Assembly: GCA_938005465.1 (NCBI GenBank)
Contig: CALLNU010000029.1
Span: 1-64,000, forward strand
Reading direction: 5' to 3'
Source of the DNA: an uncultured Collinsella sp.
Lineage (GTDB): Bacteria > Actinomycetota > Coriobacteriia > Coriobacteriales > Coriobacteriaceae
DNA length: 64,000 nt
Each line of letters opens with the position of its first letter. The stretch's first letter is position 1. Positions 32,997 through 41,199 of this stretch are shown one piece after another. A program made the position numbers and the translations under genes. The notes under the pieces were generated by a model that did no database searches, was not told where the DNA came from, and was given only the letters and a program-made list of their open reading frames with translations.

Positions 32997-34757
32997 ATGG
33001 AATCGATCGTTAAGTTCTTGGAGAAAGGTCAGCCGTACTTCGACAAGGTCTCTAAGAACATCTACCTTCAGGCCATTAAAGACGGCTTTTTGGCAGCAAT
33101 GCCCATCATCCTGTCTTCTTCTGTCTTCCTGCTTATTTCGACCCTGCCGGGCGTTGTCGCCACGGTCGGCGGCTTTACGCTGCCCGACTGGTGGAACGTC
33201 GACGTCGTGAACTTCTGCAACAAGGTTTACAACTTCACGATGGGCGTCGTGGGCATCATGGTCGCCGGCACCACCGCAAGCGCGCTGACCGGCTCCAAGA
33301 ACCGCCGCATGCCTGCCGGCAAGGCCATCAACGCCACGAGCACCATGGTCGCCGCCATGTGCGCTATGCTCATCTTGGCCGTTACCCAGACGAGTGCCAA
33401 GATCGACGGCGCCGATGTCTCGGTGTTCTTTACCGACAACATGGGCACCAAGGGCCTGCTGAGCTCCTTTGTCGCCGCATTTGCCACGGTCAACATCTAT
33501 GCCTTCTGCATTAAGCGAGACATCACCATCAAGCTGCCCAAAGAAGTCCCCGGCGCCATCGCCCAGAACTTCCGCGACATCTTCGCCTTCAGCTTCTCCA
33601 TCCTGTTTGTCGCCGTCATCGACGTTATCTGCCGCACCTGCTTGGCCGTCCCGTTTGCCAACGTCATCTCCACGCTGGTGAGCCCGCTGTTCGCCGCTGC
33701 CGATTCCTACGCCGGCCTCGCCCTCATCTGGTTCATGATCCCGCTGTTCTGGTTCATGGGCATCCACGGCCCCTCGGTCGTTAAGCCTGCCCTCAACGCC
33801 GCGCTGTTTGGCAACATCACCACCAACCTCGCCACGCTGCAGGCCGGCGGTCACCCCGCCCTCGCCCTGACCGAGAACTTCGGTAACTACATCGGCGAAC
33901 TCGGCGGCACCGGCGCCACGTTCATTGTCCCGATCATCTTCCTGCTCTTTATGCGCTCCAAGCAGCTCAAGGCCGTCGGCAAAGCCTCTGTCGTACCCGT
34001 GATGTTCGCCGTCAACGAGCCGCTGCTGTTCGCCGCGCCCATCATCCTCAACCCGTACTTCCTGATCCCGTTCCTGTTTGCCCCCGTGGCCAACGTCCTC
34101 ATTGGTAAGTTCTTCATCGACTTTTTGGGCATGAACGGCTTTATCTATGCCATGCCGTGGGCACTCCCCGGACCGATCGGCACCTTCATCGACACCAACT
34201 TCCAGCCGATCTCTCTGGTCCTGGTTGTCGTCCTGCTGGTCGTTGACTTCTTGATCTACTACCCGTTCTGCAAGGCCTACGACAACGTCCTGTGCAAGCA
34301 GGAGGCCGAGACCCTGGCCGAAGAAGAGGCCGAGGAGACCAAGGCCGTCAAGACCGCTGCCGCCCCCGCCGTTGAGGCTCCTGTTGTCGAGACCGCTTCT
34401 GCCACTGAGGCCTCCGCAGCTCCGTCCGCCCTTAAGGGCAAGGATCTGAGGGTTCTGGTTCTGTGCGCTGGCGCCGGCACCTCTGCACTGCTCGCCAACG
34501 CGCTTAAGGAAGGCGCCGACGAGCTGGGCATCGACATTACCGCCAACGCCGGTGCCTACGGCAGCCACTACGCCATCATGGACCAGTACAACGTCATCGT
34601 CCTGGCTCCGCAGGTTCGCACCTATTACAACGAGATGAAGGCCGACACCGACCGCCTGGGCATCACGCTGCTGTCGCCCAAGGGCAAACAGTACATCGAC
34701 CTCACTAAGGATCCCAAGGGCGCCGTCGCCTGGATCGAGGAAAACCTCGAGGCATAA
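32997..34757 (+). CDS. PTS EIICB component, lactose/cellobiose family (fused)
   Basis: The 586-residue transporter has an EIIC domain (about 1-420; GIHGPSVVKPALNAALFG and FAVNEPLLFAAPIILNPYF), an Ala/Glu/Val-rich linker (about 425-475) and an EIIB domain with the phosphorylated C490 in VLCAGAGTSALLANAL. AGAGGAG lies upstream of the ATG. It is closer to the copy at 36377 than to that at 26456. It follows a GH1 gene in the same direction and has no EIIA of its own, so it probably takes phosphate from the EIIA at 24542. A strong terminator follows. Confidence 0.9.
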   Translation: MESIVKFLEKGQPYFDKVSKNIYLQAIKDGFLAAMPIILSSSVFLLISTLPGVVATVGGFTLPDWWNVDVVNFCNKVYNFTMGVVGIMVAGTTASALTGSKNRRMPAGKAINATSTMVAAMCAMLILAVTQTSAKIDGADVSVFFTDNMGTKGLLSSFVAAFATVNIYAFCIKRDITIKLPKEVPGAIAQNFRDIFAFSFSILFVAVIDVICRTCLAVPFANVISTLVSPLFAAADSYAGLALIWFMIPLFWFMGIHGPSVVKPALNAALFGNITTNLATLQAGGHPALALTENFGNYIGELGGTGATFIVPIIFLLFMRSKQLKAVGKASVVPVMFAVNEPLLFAAPIILNPYFLIPFLFAPVANVLIGKFFIDFLGMNGFIYAMPWALPGPIGTFIDTNFQPISLVLVVVLLVVDFLIYYPFCKAYDNVLCKQEAETLAEEEAEETKAVKTAAAPAVEAPVVETASATEASAAPSALKGKDLRVLVLCAGAGTSALLANALKEGADELGIDITANAGAYGSHYAIMDQYNVIVLAPQVRTYYNEMKADTDRLGITLLSPKGKQYIDLTKDPKGAVAWIEENLEA

Positions 34758-34791
34758 GACGCTGACACCACCTGCCGCTTGCAGACAATAA

Positions 34792-34830
34792 ATGGCCCGT
34801 GCATCGATGTGTGATGCGCGGGCCATTTTG
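34792..34830 (+). terminator. Terminator after EIICB gene
   Basis: ATGGCCCG pairs with CGGGCCAT and is followed by TTTG; an inner GCATC/GATGC step extends the stem. Confidence 0.75.
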
Positions 34831-34853
34831 TTTAGACCGCACCCGTCCTCCTG

Positions 34854-35072
34854 TTCATCTCAATCTGTAACATCTAGCCGAGTTTTTCGGTCCTAGCTGT
34901 TACAGATCGAGATGAACGCACAGGCCAAGCCGAAAATCTCAATCTGTAACATGTAGACCACTTTTGACCGTCTAGTTGTTACAGATCGAGACAAACGGAA
35001 TAAGCCGGACCGAATTGTCTAAATCTGTAACAATTAGCTGAGATTTTCGGCTCTACCTGTTACAGATTAAGA
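34854..35072. repeat. Hairpin repeat array, locus 3 (three units)
   Basis: Units at 34854-34916, 34937-34992 and 35018-35072 fill almost the whole gap between two convergent genes. The first has arms from TTCATCTCAATCTGTAAC to the matching GATCGAGATGAA, and its loop CCGAGTTTTTCGG closes the stem further. The third has TCTAAATCTG on the left and CAGATTAAGA on the right. Confidence 0.9.
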
Positions 35073-35090
35073 TGAACAGGCCGAGCACGT

Positions 35091-36101
35091 CTACGCCCGC
35101 AGGTCCTTCACGCTGGAACGCTCGACCAACACGCCCGAGACGAGCGTACGGCTTCTGGAGCTCGGGGCTTCCAGACCTGCGACAACCTCGTTGAGCGCAC
35201 GGATGCCCAGTTCGCGATGACGGAACTTCACCGACGTCAGAATCGAGTTGGGAATCGTCTTGTAGAGCTCATCGTCGAAGCCGATCACGGACACGTCGTC
35301 GGGCACACTCAGACCCTTGTCACGTAGAGCCATCATCACGCCGTTTGCCATGCAGTCGTTAGCGGCGAGGACCGCCGTGCAATCGGGCTTATCGGCAAGC
35401 ACAAGGCCCGCGGCATAGCCGCTATCCGCATTCCAATCGCCTTGCAGAGGCTCGGGCGGCTCAATGCCACGCGCCTCGAGTGCCGCACGCCAACCTTTCA
35501 TACGGCACTGACTCGACAGCGCCTCTTTCTTACCAGAGACGAAGTACACGTTCTTGTGCCCGCGATTCAAGAAGTACTCGCACGCCATACGCGAACCGCC
35601 CTCTTGGTCGTCACTGACGGTAGAGCAGGTAGGATGTTCCATTGGTGTGATAATCACCGTCTTGAGGTCTTTCGGCGCCTCAAAAGTATCAAAGTCATCG
35701 ACCATCTGACGCAGGTTGAAAATCATGCCATCAACAGGCAGCTGCGACATCCTACGCGCCGCTTCGGCAAGGGTCATCTTCTCCCCCGCGCGCTTCTTAA
35801 TCATCGTGAGCCCGAAGCCGCGTTCTTCGGCGGCATCGGCGATACCGTCAATCATGTCCACAGCGCCGCCCGACAAGTGGAACATCACCACGCCGATGCA
35901 CCCGTAACGGCCCAACTTGAGCGAACGCGCGGCATAGTTGGTTCGAAATCCGAGCGCCTCCATGGCCGAATGGACCTTATCGCGTGTCGACTCTCGCACG
36001 CTATCGGGCTCGTTGATCGCGCGCGACACCGTCTTGAGAGAAACACCCGCGGCAATCGCCACGTCGTTCATCGAAACGTTTTTCTTGTCCATCGTTGTCA
36101 C
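35091..36101 (-). CDS. LacI-family regulator of the 36-39 kb PTS/GH1 locus
   Basis: The regulator has the HTH VSMNDVAIAAGVSLKTVSRA, a hinge near AARSLKLGRY and an effector domain ending in TSVKFRHRELGIRALNEVVA. I chose the GTG at 36101, which has GTGGAG five bases upstream; the ATG at 36092 is an alternative with poorer spacing. Recognition residues are Leu-Lys, the most different of the four LacI proteins here. The divergent promoter carries a perfect 20-bp palindrome AAATGACAACGTTGTCATTT, different from the other three operators. It probably represses the EIICB-GH1 operon at 36377-39655. Confidence 0.86.
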   Translation of the reverse strand: MTTMDKKNVSMNDVAIAAGVSLKTVSRAINEPDSVRESTRDKVHSAMEALGFRTNYAARSLKLGRYGCIGVVMFHLSGGAVDMIDGIADAAEERGFGLTMIKKRAGEKMTLAEAARRMSQLPVDGMIFNLRQMVDDFDTFEAPKDLKTVIITPMEHPTCSTVSDDQEGGSRMACEYFLNRGHKNVYFVSGKKEALSSQCRMKGWRAALEARGIEPPEPLQGDWNADSGYAAGLVLADKPDCTAVLAANDCMANGVMMALRDKGLSVPDDVSVIGFDDELYKTIPNSILTSVKFRHRELGIRALNEVVAGLEAPSSRSRTLVSGVLVERSSVKDLRA

Positions 36102-36174
36102 TGCTTCTCCACTCGGTTCTCTATCGCTTGTTTTTTGCGTTCTAGCATACACCACCTGCCTGACTGATAAATCA

Positions 36175-36274
36175 ACCGTTTACCGAACGATATCGACCAC
36201 TCACCCGTATATCCTTGTTGCTCTTCCAAAAATGTCTTACGTTGTCATTAACGAAATGACAACGTTGTCATTTC
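36175..36274. promoter_or_regulatory. Operator palindrome and tandem 11-mer in the 36.2 kb divergent promoter
   Basis: AAATGACAACGTTGTCATTT at 36254-36273 is a perfect palindrome. A weaker copy (TTACGTTGTCATTAAC) is at 36237-36252. ACCGTTTACCG (36175-36185), ten bases, ACCACTCACCC (36196-36206) is the tandem 11-mer. Confidence 0.72.
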
Positions 36275-36376
36275 ACAATGCCTTCCTTAAGTAGGAAGGT
36301 TTCCGGGCAGTCCTGACCATCCATCGACGACCAGTTCCATCCACATGCATCGCGCATCAAGTAGCAAAGGAGCTCT

Positions 36377-38158
36377 ATGGACGCCATCGTAAAGATGCTC
36401 GAGAAGCATCAACCGTTCTTTGAGAAGATCTCGAGGAACGTCTACCTCCAGGCCATCAAGGACGGATTCCTTGGGTGCATGCCCATCGTCCTTACCTCTT
36501 CGATCTTTCTGTTGATCGCCACCCTTCCTGGCGTAGTTGGCATCACGCTGCCCCAGCCGCTCATCGACTGGTGCAATAAGCTGTACAACTTCACCATGGG
36601 CGTCATGGGCATCATGGTTGCCGGCACCACCGCCAAGAACTTCACGGCTTCCATGAACCGTCGCATGCCCGCCGGCAAGGTGCTCAACGACGGCTCCACC
36701 ATGGTTGCCGCCCAGTGCAGCATGCTGCTGCTCGCTGTTACGCAGTTCACCACCAAGTTCGACGGCTCCGAGCTTTCGGTCTTCGATTGCACCAGCATGG
36801 GTACGCGCGGTCTGTTCTCGGCCTATATCGCCGCGTTCATTACCGTGTGGGTCTATAAGTTCTGCGTCTCGCGCGATCTGACCATTAAGCTGCCCAAGGA
36901 GGTCCCGGGCGCCATCGCTCAGAACTTCCGCGACATCATCCCCTTTGGCGGCGCCGTCATCATCTGCGGCATCATCGATGTCGTCGTGCGCAACCTCATG
37001 GGTGTTCCGTTCTCCGAGCTGCTCATCAAGCTGCTCTCCCCGCTCTTTACCGCTGCAGAAACCTATCCTGGCCTTATCCTTATCCAGGCAGCCACCGCGT
37101 TCTTCTGGTTCATCGGCGTCCACGGTCCCTCGATCGTCCAGCCGGGCATCGACCCCATCCGTCTTGCCAACCAGGCCGAGAACCTGCAGGTTCTGCTGGC
37201 CGGTGGTCACCCCGCCCACTCCCTCACCTTTAACATGTCGCTCGTAGGTGAGTTCGGCGGCACCGGCGCCACGTTCATCGTGCCGCTTCTGCTGATTCTC
37301 TTTATGAAGTCCAAGCAGCTCAAAGCCGTCGGTAAGGCCTCGATTGTTCCTGTTGCCTTCGCCGTCAACGAACCGCTGCTCTTTGGCGCGCCGATGATCC
37401 TTAACCCCTACATGCTCATCCCCTTTGTTGCCGCCGGCTGCGTCAACGTGAGTGTTGCCAAATTCTTTATCGATAACGTGGGCATGAACGGCTTCTCCTT
37501 CGTGGTGCCTTGGGCTACTCCTGCCCCCATCGGCATCTTCATCACCACAAACTTCCAGCTTATCGCCCTGGTGTTTGTCGCAATCATCATCTTGCTGGAC
37601 GCCATCATCTACCTGCCGTTCTTAAAGGCATACGATAAGTTGCTCTGTGACCAGGAGGCCGAGCGCGCCGCCGAGCTGGGTCTCGAGTCCGATGGTGCTG
37701 CCAGCACCCCTGCGCCCGTCATCGAGCCGACCGCCGCTGCCGCCGACAGCGAGCCTGCCGCCGACAGCGAGCCTGTCGCCGACAGCGAGCCTGTCGCCGA
37801 TCAGCCCGAGCCCGCAGCCAACGCATCCGCTAAGAAGGATGTCGACGGTCTGAAAGTCCTCGTCCTGTGCGCCGGCGCCGGCACCTCTGCCATGCTTGCC
37901 AACGCCATCAAGGAAGGTGCTGCGCAGACCGGAGAGAACATCGCTTCCTCCGCAGGCGCCTATGGCCAGCACACTGCCATCATGGATCAGTACGACGTCA
38001 TCGTGCTCGCCCCGCAGGTTCGTAGCTACTACAACGACATGAAGGCCGACACCGATCGTCTGGGCATTAAGCTGCTCGCTCCCCGCGGTAAGGAATATAT
38101 CGACCTTACCCGCGACCCCGCTGGCGCCATCAAGTGGCTCCGCGAGAACCTCGACTAG
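36377..38158 (+). CDS. PTS EIICB component, lactose/cellobiose family (fused)
   Basis: The 593-residue transporter has an EIIC domain (about 1-425; GVHGPSIVQPGIDPIRLA, FAVNEPLLFGAPMILNPYM), a linker with a short tandem repeat (about 440-485) and an EIIB domain with C498 in VLCAGAGTSAMLANAI. AAAGGAG precedes the ATG. It is followed 75 bases later by a 6-phospho-beta-galactosidase. The EIIC part is shorter at the first extracellular loop than in the 32997 copy. It has no EIIA of its own. Confidence 0.9.
   Translation: MDAIVKMLEKHQPFFEKISRNVYLQAIKDGFLGCMPIVLTSSIFLLIATLPGVVGITLPQPLIDWCNKLYNFTMGVMGIMVAGTTAKNFTASMNRRMPAGKVLNDGSTMVAAQCSMLLLAVTQFTTKFDGSELSVFDCTSMGTRGLFSAYIAAFITVWVYKFCVSRDLTIKLPKEVPGAIAQNFRDIIPFGGAVIICGIIDVVVRNLMGVPFSELLIKLLSPLFTAAETYPGLILIQAATAFFWFIGVHGPSIVQPGIDPIRLANQAENLQVLLAGGHPAHSLTFNMSLVGEFGGTGATFIVPLLLILFMKSKQLKAVGKASIVPVAFAVNEPLLFGAPMILNPYMLIPFVAAGCVNVSVAKFFIDNVGMNGFSFVVPWATPAPIGIFITTNFQLIALVFVAIIILLDAIIYLPFLKAYDKLLCDQEAERAAELGLESDGAASTPAPVIEPTAAAADSEPAADSEPVADSEPVADQPEPAANASAKKDVDGLKVLVLCAGAGTSAMLANAIKEGAAQTGENIASSAGAYGQHTAIMDQYDVIVLAPQVRSYYNDMKADTDRLGIKLLAPRGKEYIDLTRDPAGAIKWLRENLD
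37742..37797 (+). repeat. 18-bp tandem repeat in EIICB linker
   Basis: GCCGACAGCGAGCCT with three variable bases is repeated about three times with an 18-bp period, giving repeated ADSEP units in the flexible linker between EIIC and EIIB. Its number may vary between strains. Confidence 0.75.
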
Positions 38159-38233
38159 TTCCTCCCTCTGTTGGTGCCCGGATTCCCGGTTCGGGCACCT
38201 CTCCCTATTCGTATCCCACAGAAAGGATGACTC

Positions 38234-39655
38234 ATGACCAACCCCATGCAGTTCCCCGACGGCTTTGTGTTTGGCGGCGCCACCGCTGCTTACCAGGTTG
38301 AGGGCGAGACCCGTACGCACGGCAAGGGCAAAGTGCCCTGGGACGATTTCCTGGCTGCTCAGGGTCGCTTCTCCCCCGACCCCGCAAGCGATTTCTACAA
38401 CAAGTACCCGGTCGATATCGACCTGTGCCAGCGCTTCGGCATCAACGGTATCCGTGTCTCCATCGCTTGGAGCCGCATCTTCCCCAATGGCACCGGCGAG
38501 ATTAACCCCGAGGGCGTCGCTTTCTATCACGAGCTTTTCGCCACCTGCAACAAAGCTGGCGTTATCCCCTATGTCACGGTCGATCACTTCGATACGCCCG
38601 AGGCCTTTTACCAGAACGGCGGCGAGGGTTTCCTAACGCGCACGACGATCGACGCCTTTGTCGAGTATGCCAAGTTCTGCTTTGCCGAGTTCACCGAGGT
38701 CAAGCACTGGTTTACCTTTAACGAGATTCCCGCGACCGCCGAGGGCAGCTTTATCGTCGGCAACTGGCCGCACGGCGAGAAGTATCGCCTGGACAAGGCT
38801 TTCCAGCTCATGCACAACATGATGGTGGCCCACGCCAAGGCCGTCGTCGCCTTCCATGAGGGCGGCTTTGAGGGCGAGATCGGCATTGTCCAGAACCTAG
38901 AGCCCAAGTATCCCCTCGATCCCAACAGCGCTGCCGACTGCGAGGCCGCCCGCATGGCCGACGTCATCAACAACCGCTGGGTACTCGACGCCACCTTCCG
39001 CGGCCACTATGCAGCCGACACCATGGAGGCTGCGACCAAGCTGGCCCATATCGCCGGCGGCGAGCTCGACGTCCGCGACGAGGACATCGCCGCGCTGACC
39101 GCCGCGCTCCCCTACAACGATTGCCTGGGCGTCAACACCTACAAGTGCCAGTTCCTGCGTGCCGCCGAGGGCGAAAACGACATCAACCACAATGGCACCG
39201 GCGACAAGGGCTCCTCGCGCTGGTTCCTCAAGGGCGTGGGCGAGTCATGCGTGCGCGAAGGCGTACCCACCACCGATTGGGACTGGATCATCTATCCCGA
39301 GGGCCTCTACGACCTGCTGCTCCGCATTAAGAACGATTACCCCAACTACAAGAAGATCTACATCACCGAGAACGGCATGGGCTATAAGGACGACTTCGAG
39401 GATGGCTTTATCGACGACGCCCCTCGTATCGACTACATGCGTCAGCATCTCGCGTGGATCCTCAAGGCAATCGACGGCGGCGTGAACGTCGACGGTTACT
39501 TTGTGTGGTCGTTGCAGGATCAGTTCTCCTGGACCAACGGCTATAACAAGCGCTATGGCCTGTTCTACATCGACTTTGAGACCCAGAAGCGCTATCCCAA
39601 GGCGAGCGCGTACTGGTACAAGAACGTCGCGGAGACCGGCCTGCTCATGGCCTAA
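38234..39655 (+). CDS. 6-phospho-beta-galactosidase (GH1)
   Basis: The 473-residue enzyme has acid/base E164 in TFNEI, nucleophile E379 in YITENG and the phosphate/galactose motif FSWTNGYNKRYG. Its N-terminal region (FGGATAAYQVEGETRTHGKG) is identical to that of the 28298 copy, so the two are recent paralogues. AAAGGATGA precedes the ATG. It is the second gene of the operon with the EIICB at 36377, giving galactose-6-phosphate for the LacAB route. A strong terminator follows at 39678. Confidence 0.9.
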   Translation: MTNPMQFPDGFVFGGATAAYQVEGETRTHGKGKVPWDDFLAAQGRFSPDPASDFYNKYPVDIDLCQRFGINGIRVSIAWSRIFPNGTGEINPEGVAFYHELFATCNKAGVIPYVTVDHFDTPEAFYQNGGEGFLTRTTIDAFVEYAKFCFAEFTEVKHWFTFNEIPATAEGSFIVGNWPHGEKYRLDKAFQLMHNMMVAHAKAVVAFHEGGFEGEIGIVQNLEPKYPLDPNSAADCEAARMADVINNRWVLDATFRGHYAADTMEAATKLAHIAGGELDVRDEDIAALTAALPYNDCLGVNTYKCQFLRAAEGENDINHNGTGDKGSSRWFLKGVGESCVREGVPTTDWDWIIYPEGLYDLLLRIKNDYPNYKKIYITENGMGYKDDFEDGFIDDAPRIDYMRQHLAWILKAIDGGVNVDGYFVWSLQDQFSWTNGYNKRYGLFYIDFETQKRYPKASAYWYKNVAETGLLMA

Positions 39656-39677
39656 CTTTTGCCGCATACCCCCTGTC

Positions 39678-39718
39678 GGCCGCATGCGAATCCCCCACGG
39701 GTTCGCATGCGGCCTTTT
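39678..39718 (+). terminator. Terminator of the 36-39 kb operon
   Basis: GGCCGCATGCGAA pairs with TTCGCATGCGGCC, followed by TTTTTT. Confidence 0.9.
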
Positions 39719-39745
39719 TTGTTTTTGGTGAGCCCGAGCGAATCA

Positions 39746-39884
39746 TTCGTCTCGATCTGTAACATCTAGCAGGGATTTTCAATCCTAACTGTTATAGATT
39801 TAGACGAACGGGCGACCAGGGCTGAAAGATCTCAATCTGTAACACGTAGCCCACTTTCGACCGTCTACCTGTTACAGATCAAGA
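39746..39884. repeat. Hairpin repeat array, locus 4 (two units)
   Basis: Unit 1 (39746-39808) runs from TTCGTCTCGATCTGTAACA to a right arm GTTATAGATTTAGACGAA. Unit 2 (39830-39884) runs from TCTCAATCTGTAACACGTAG to CTACCTGTTACAGATCAAGA. The order of a CTAG-type then a CGTAG-type unit is the same as in locus 2. Confidence 0.88.
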
Positions 39885-39939
39885 CAATAAGACAGTCAAA
39901 TCCGAACTTTCCAAGCAGTTATAAAGCATGGTTTCTAGT

Positions 39940-39997
39940 TTTCGGTATCACGAACATACTTTCGGTATCATTTGATACCGATATGATACCGAAAACA
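39940..39997. promoter_or_regulatory. Cluster of GGTATCA/TGATACC sites without an obvious gene
   Basis: CGGTATCATTTGATACCG at 39963-39980 is a perfect 18-bp palindrome. It is flanked by TTTTCGGTATCA at 39940-39951 and ATGATACCGAAAA at 39983-39995, which pair with each other. This looks like a regulator-binding region. The only frame after it encodes 32 residues (ATG at 39983), possibly a gene remnant. The rest of 39998-40228 shows only a 9-bp inverted repeat (ATTTGCGCG with CGCGCAAAT, 40088-40136). Confidence 0.5.
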
Positions 39998-40228
39998 TAT
40001 TCGGTCCTGCTGGAGGACTTCGTACGCTACCCAACCAAGTTGCAGGTTCACGAACTCCGTCGATCTTCCGAGCGCCCATGAATTCCTATTTGCGCGTCAA
40101 ATCGCGTCACGTTGACACGTAAAATGTCGCGCAAATGGCGTTTTTACTTATACGTGTCATTCTGCACGTCATATTGAAGCGATAATCCCCGCGCCGGCAG
40201 AGGGCAAAAGTGTCTCCCGTAGCGTTAG

Positions 40229-40993
40229 CTAGCAGATGACCTGCGTGTGTTCCTCGATGGCGGCACGATCCTCGGCGGTAATACCCGGCTCGCACACCAC
40301 GGCGTCCAGGCTGTCCAGGCGGCAGAAGGTGTAGAAGTCGCGCTTACCAATTTTGCTAGAATCGGCGATCAGATAGCGCGAGTCGGCCTTGCTAAAGGCG
40401 AGCTGCTGGATACGGCCCTCATCCATATTGGACGTAGACACGTCGCCATCCAGAATGCCGTTGGCGCCGATAAACGCCGCGTCGATGCCCAGCGCACGCA
40501 GGGTATCCTCGGCCGTTGGTCCCACAAAAGCGGCGGTGCGGCGACGGTACATACCGCCCACGAGGCACAGGTCACAGTCTTCGCGCGCCTCGAGCAGGTT
40601 AAACACCGAAAGCGAATTGGTCACGATGCGCAGGCGAAATGCCGGCAGCATCGAAGCCATCTGCTCAACCGTGGTGCCCGTACCCAAAAAGATGGTCGAA
40701 CCCTCCTCGATGAGCTCCACAGCGCGGCGCGCGATCTGCAACTTCTCCTCGGCATGCTTGGTACGCTTTTCGCTGTGCGAATACTCGTGGCGCAACATAG
40801 CGTGGGGACGGCCCTGCGCGCTACGGGCTCCACCGTGCACGCGCTCAATCTCACCTAGGCTCGCAAGCTCCTCAAGATCGCGGCGGATCGTCATATCCGA
40901 GACGCCCAGTGCATCCGAAATCTCCTTGACCGAGACCGTGCCCTGCTCCTCGAGCAGCTGACGAACCTTATCCTGTCGCTCTGCCTTAATCAC
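40229..40993 (-). CDS. lacR: DeoR-family regulator, LacR-like
   Basis: The 254-residue protein has a DeoR HTH (RQDKVRQLLEEQGTVSVKEI, then SDALGVSDMTIRRDLEELA, then IERVHGGARS) and a DeoRC sugar-phosphate domain (IFLGTGTTVEQMA, then AFSKADSRYLIADSSKIGKR). The start is a GTG with GAGGA upstream. LacR proteins of this type repress the tagatose-6-P pathway and respond to tagatose-6-P or galactose-6-P. A CATTCAAACAGTAACGAACA site lies 32 bases upstream, with near copies before lacF and a related palindrome before lacA. That sharing is the reason for proposing LacR; the exact effector is inferred. Confidence 0.78.
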   Translation of the reverse strand: MIKAERQDKVRQLLEEQGTVSVKEISDALGVSDMTIRRDLEELASLGEIERVHGGARSAQGRPHAMLRHEYSHSEKRTKHAEEKLQIARRAVELIEEGSTIFLGTGTTVEQMASMLPAFRLRIVTNSLSVFNLLEAREDCDLCLVGGMYRRRTAAFVGPTAEDTLRALGIDAAFIGANGILDGDVSTSNMDEGRIQQLAFSKADSRYLIADSSKIGKRDFYTFCRLDSLDAVVCEPGITAEDRAAIEEHTQVIC

Positions 40994-41024
40994 GATGAAT
41001 CCTCGCCGTTCTTTGCGCGCATAT

Positions 41025-41049
41025 CATTCAAACAGTAACGAACAAATTG
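41025..41049. promoter_or_regulatory. LacR-like site upstream of the lacR-like gene
   Basis: CATTCAAACAGTAACGAACA followed by AATTG. It is nearly the same as 24963-24982 upstream of lacF, which suggests one regulator for both and autoregulation. Confidence 0.55.
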
Positions 41050-41199
41050 TATCAGACTCGTGCGCGTCAAAAATGAATGCCCGCACAGCTCCAATCATCA
41101 CTTTTTTGAGAAAAATACCCTCTGCTTTAGTGGGGTGTAGTGATAATCTCGCCTGTTCGCGCTACAGTTTGTCGGAAATACCTCGATGTTAGGAACCAA

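Noticed and set aside
32757..34826. 689-codon minus-strand frame over another EIICB gene
   Set aside because: This is another shadow frame of the same kind, with no family features.
34854..35072. CRISPR array or tRNA cluster
   Set aside because: The units are hairpins of varying sequence separated by 20-26 bases, without constant repeats, spacers or tRNA features.
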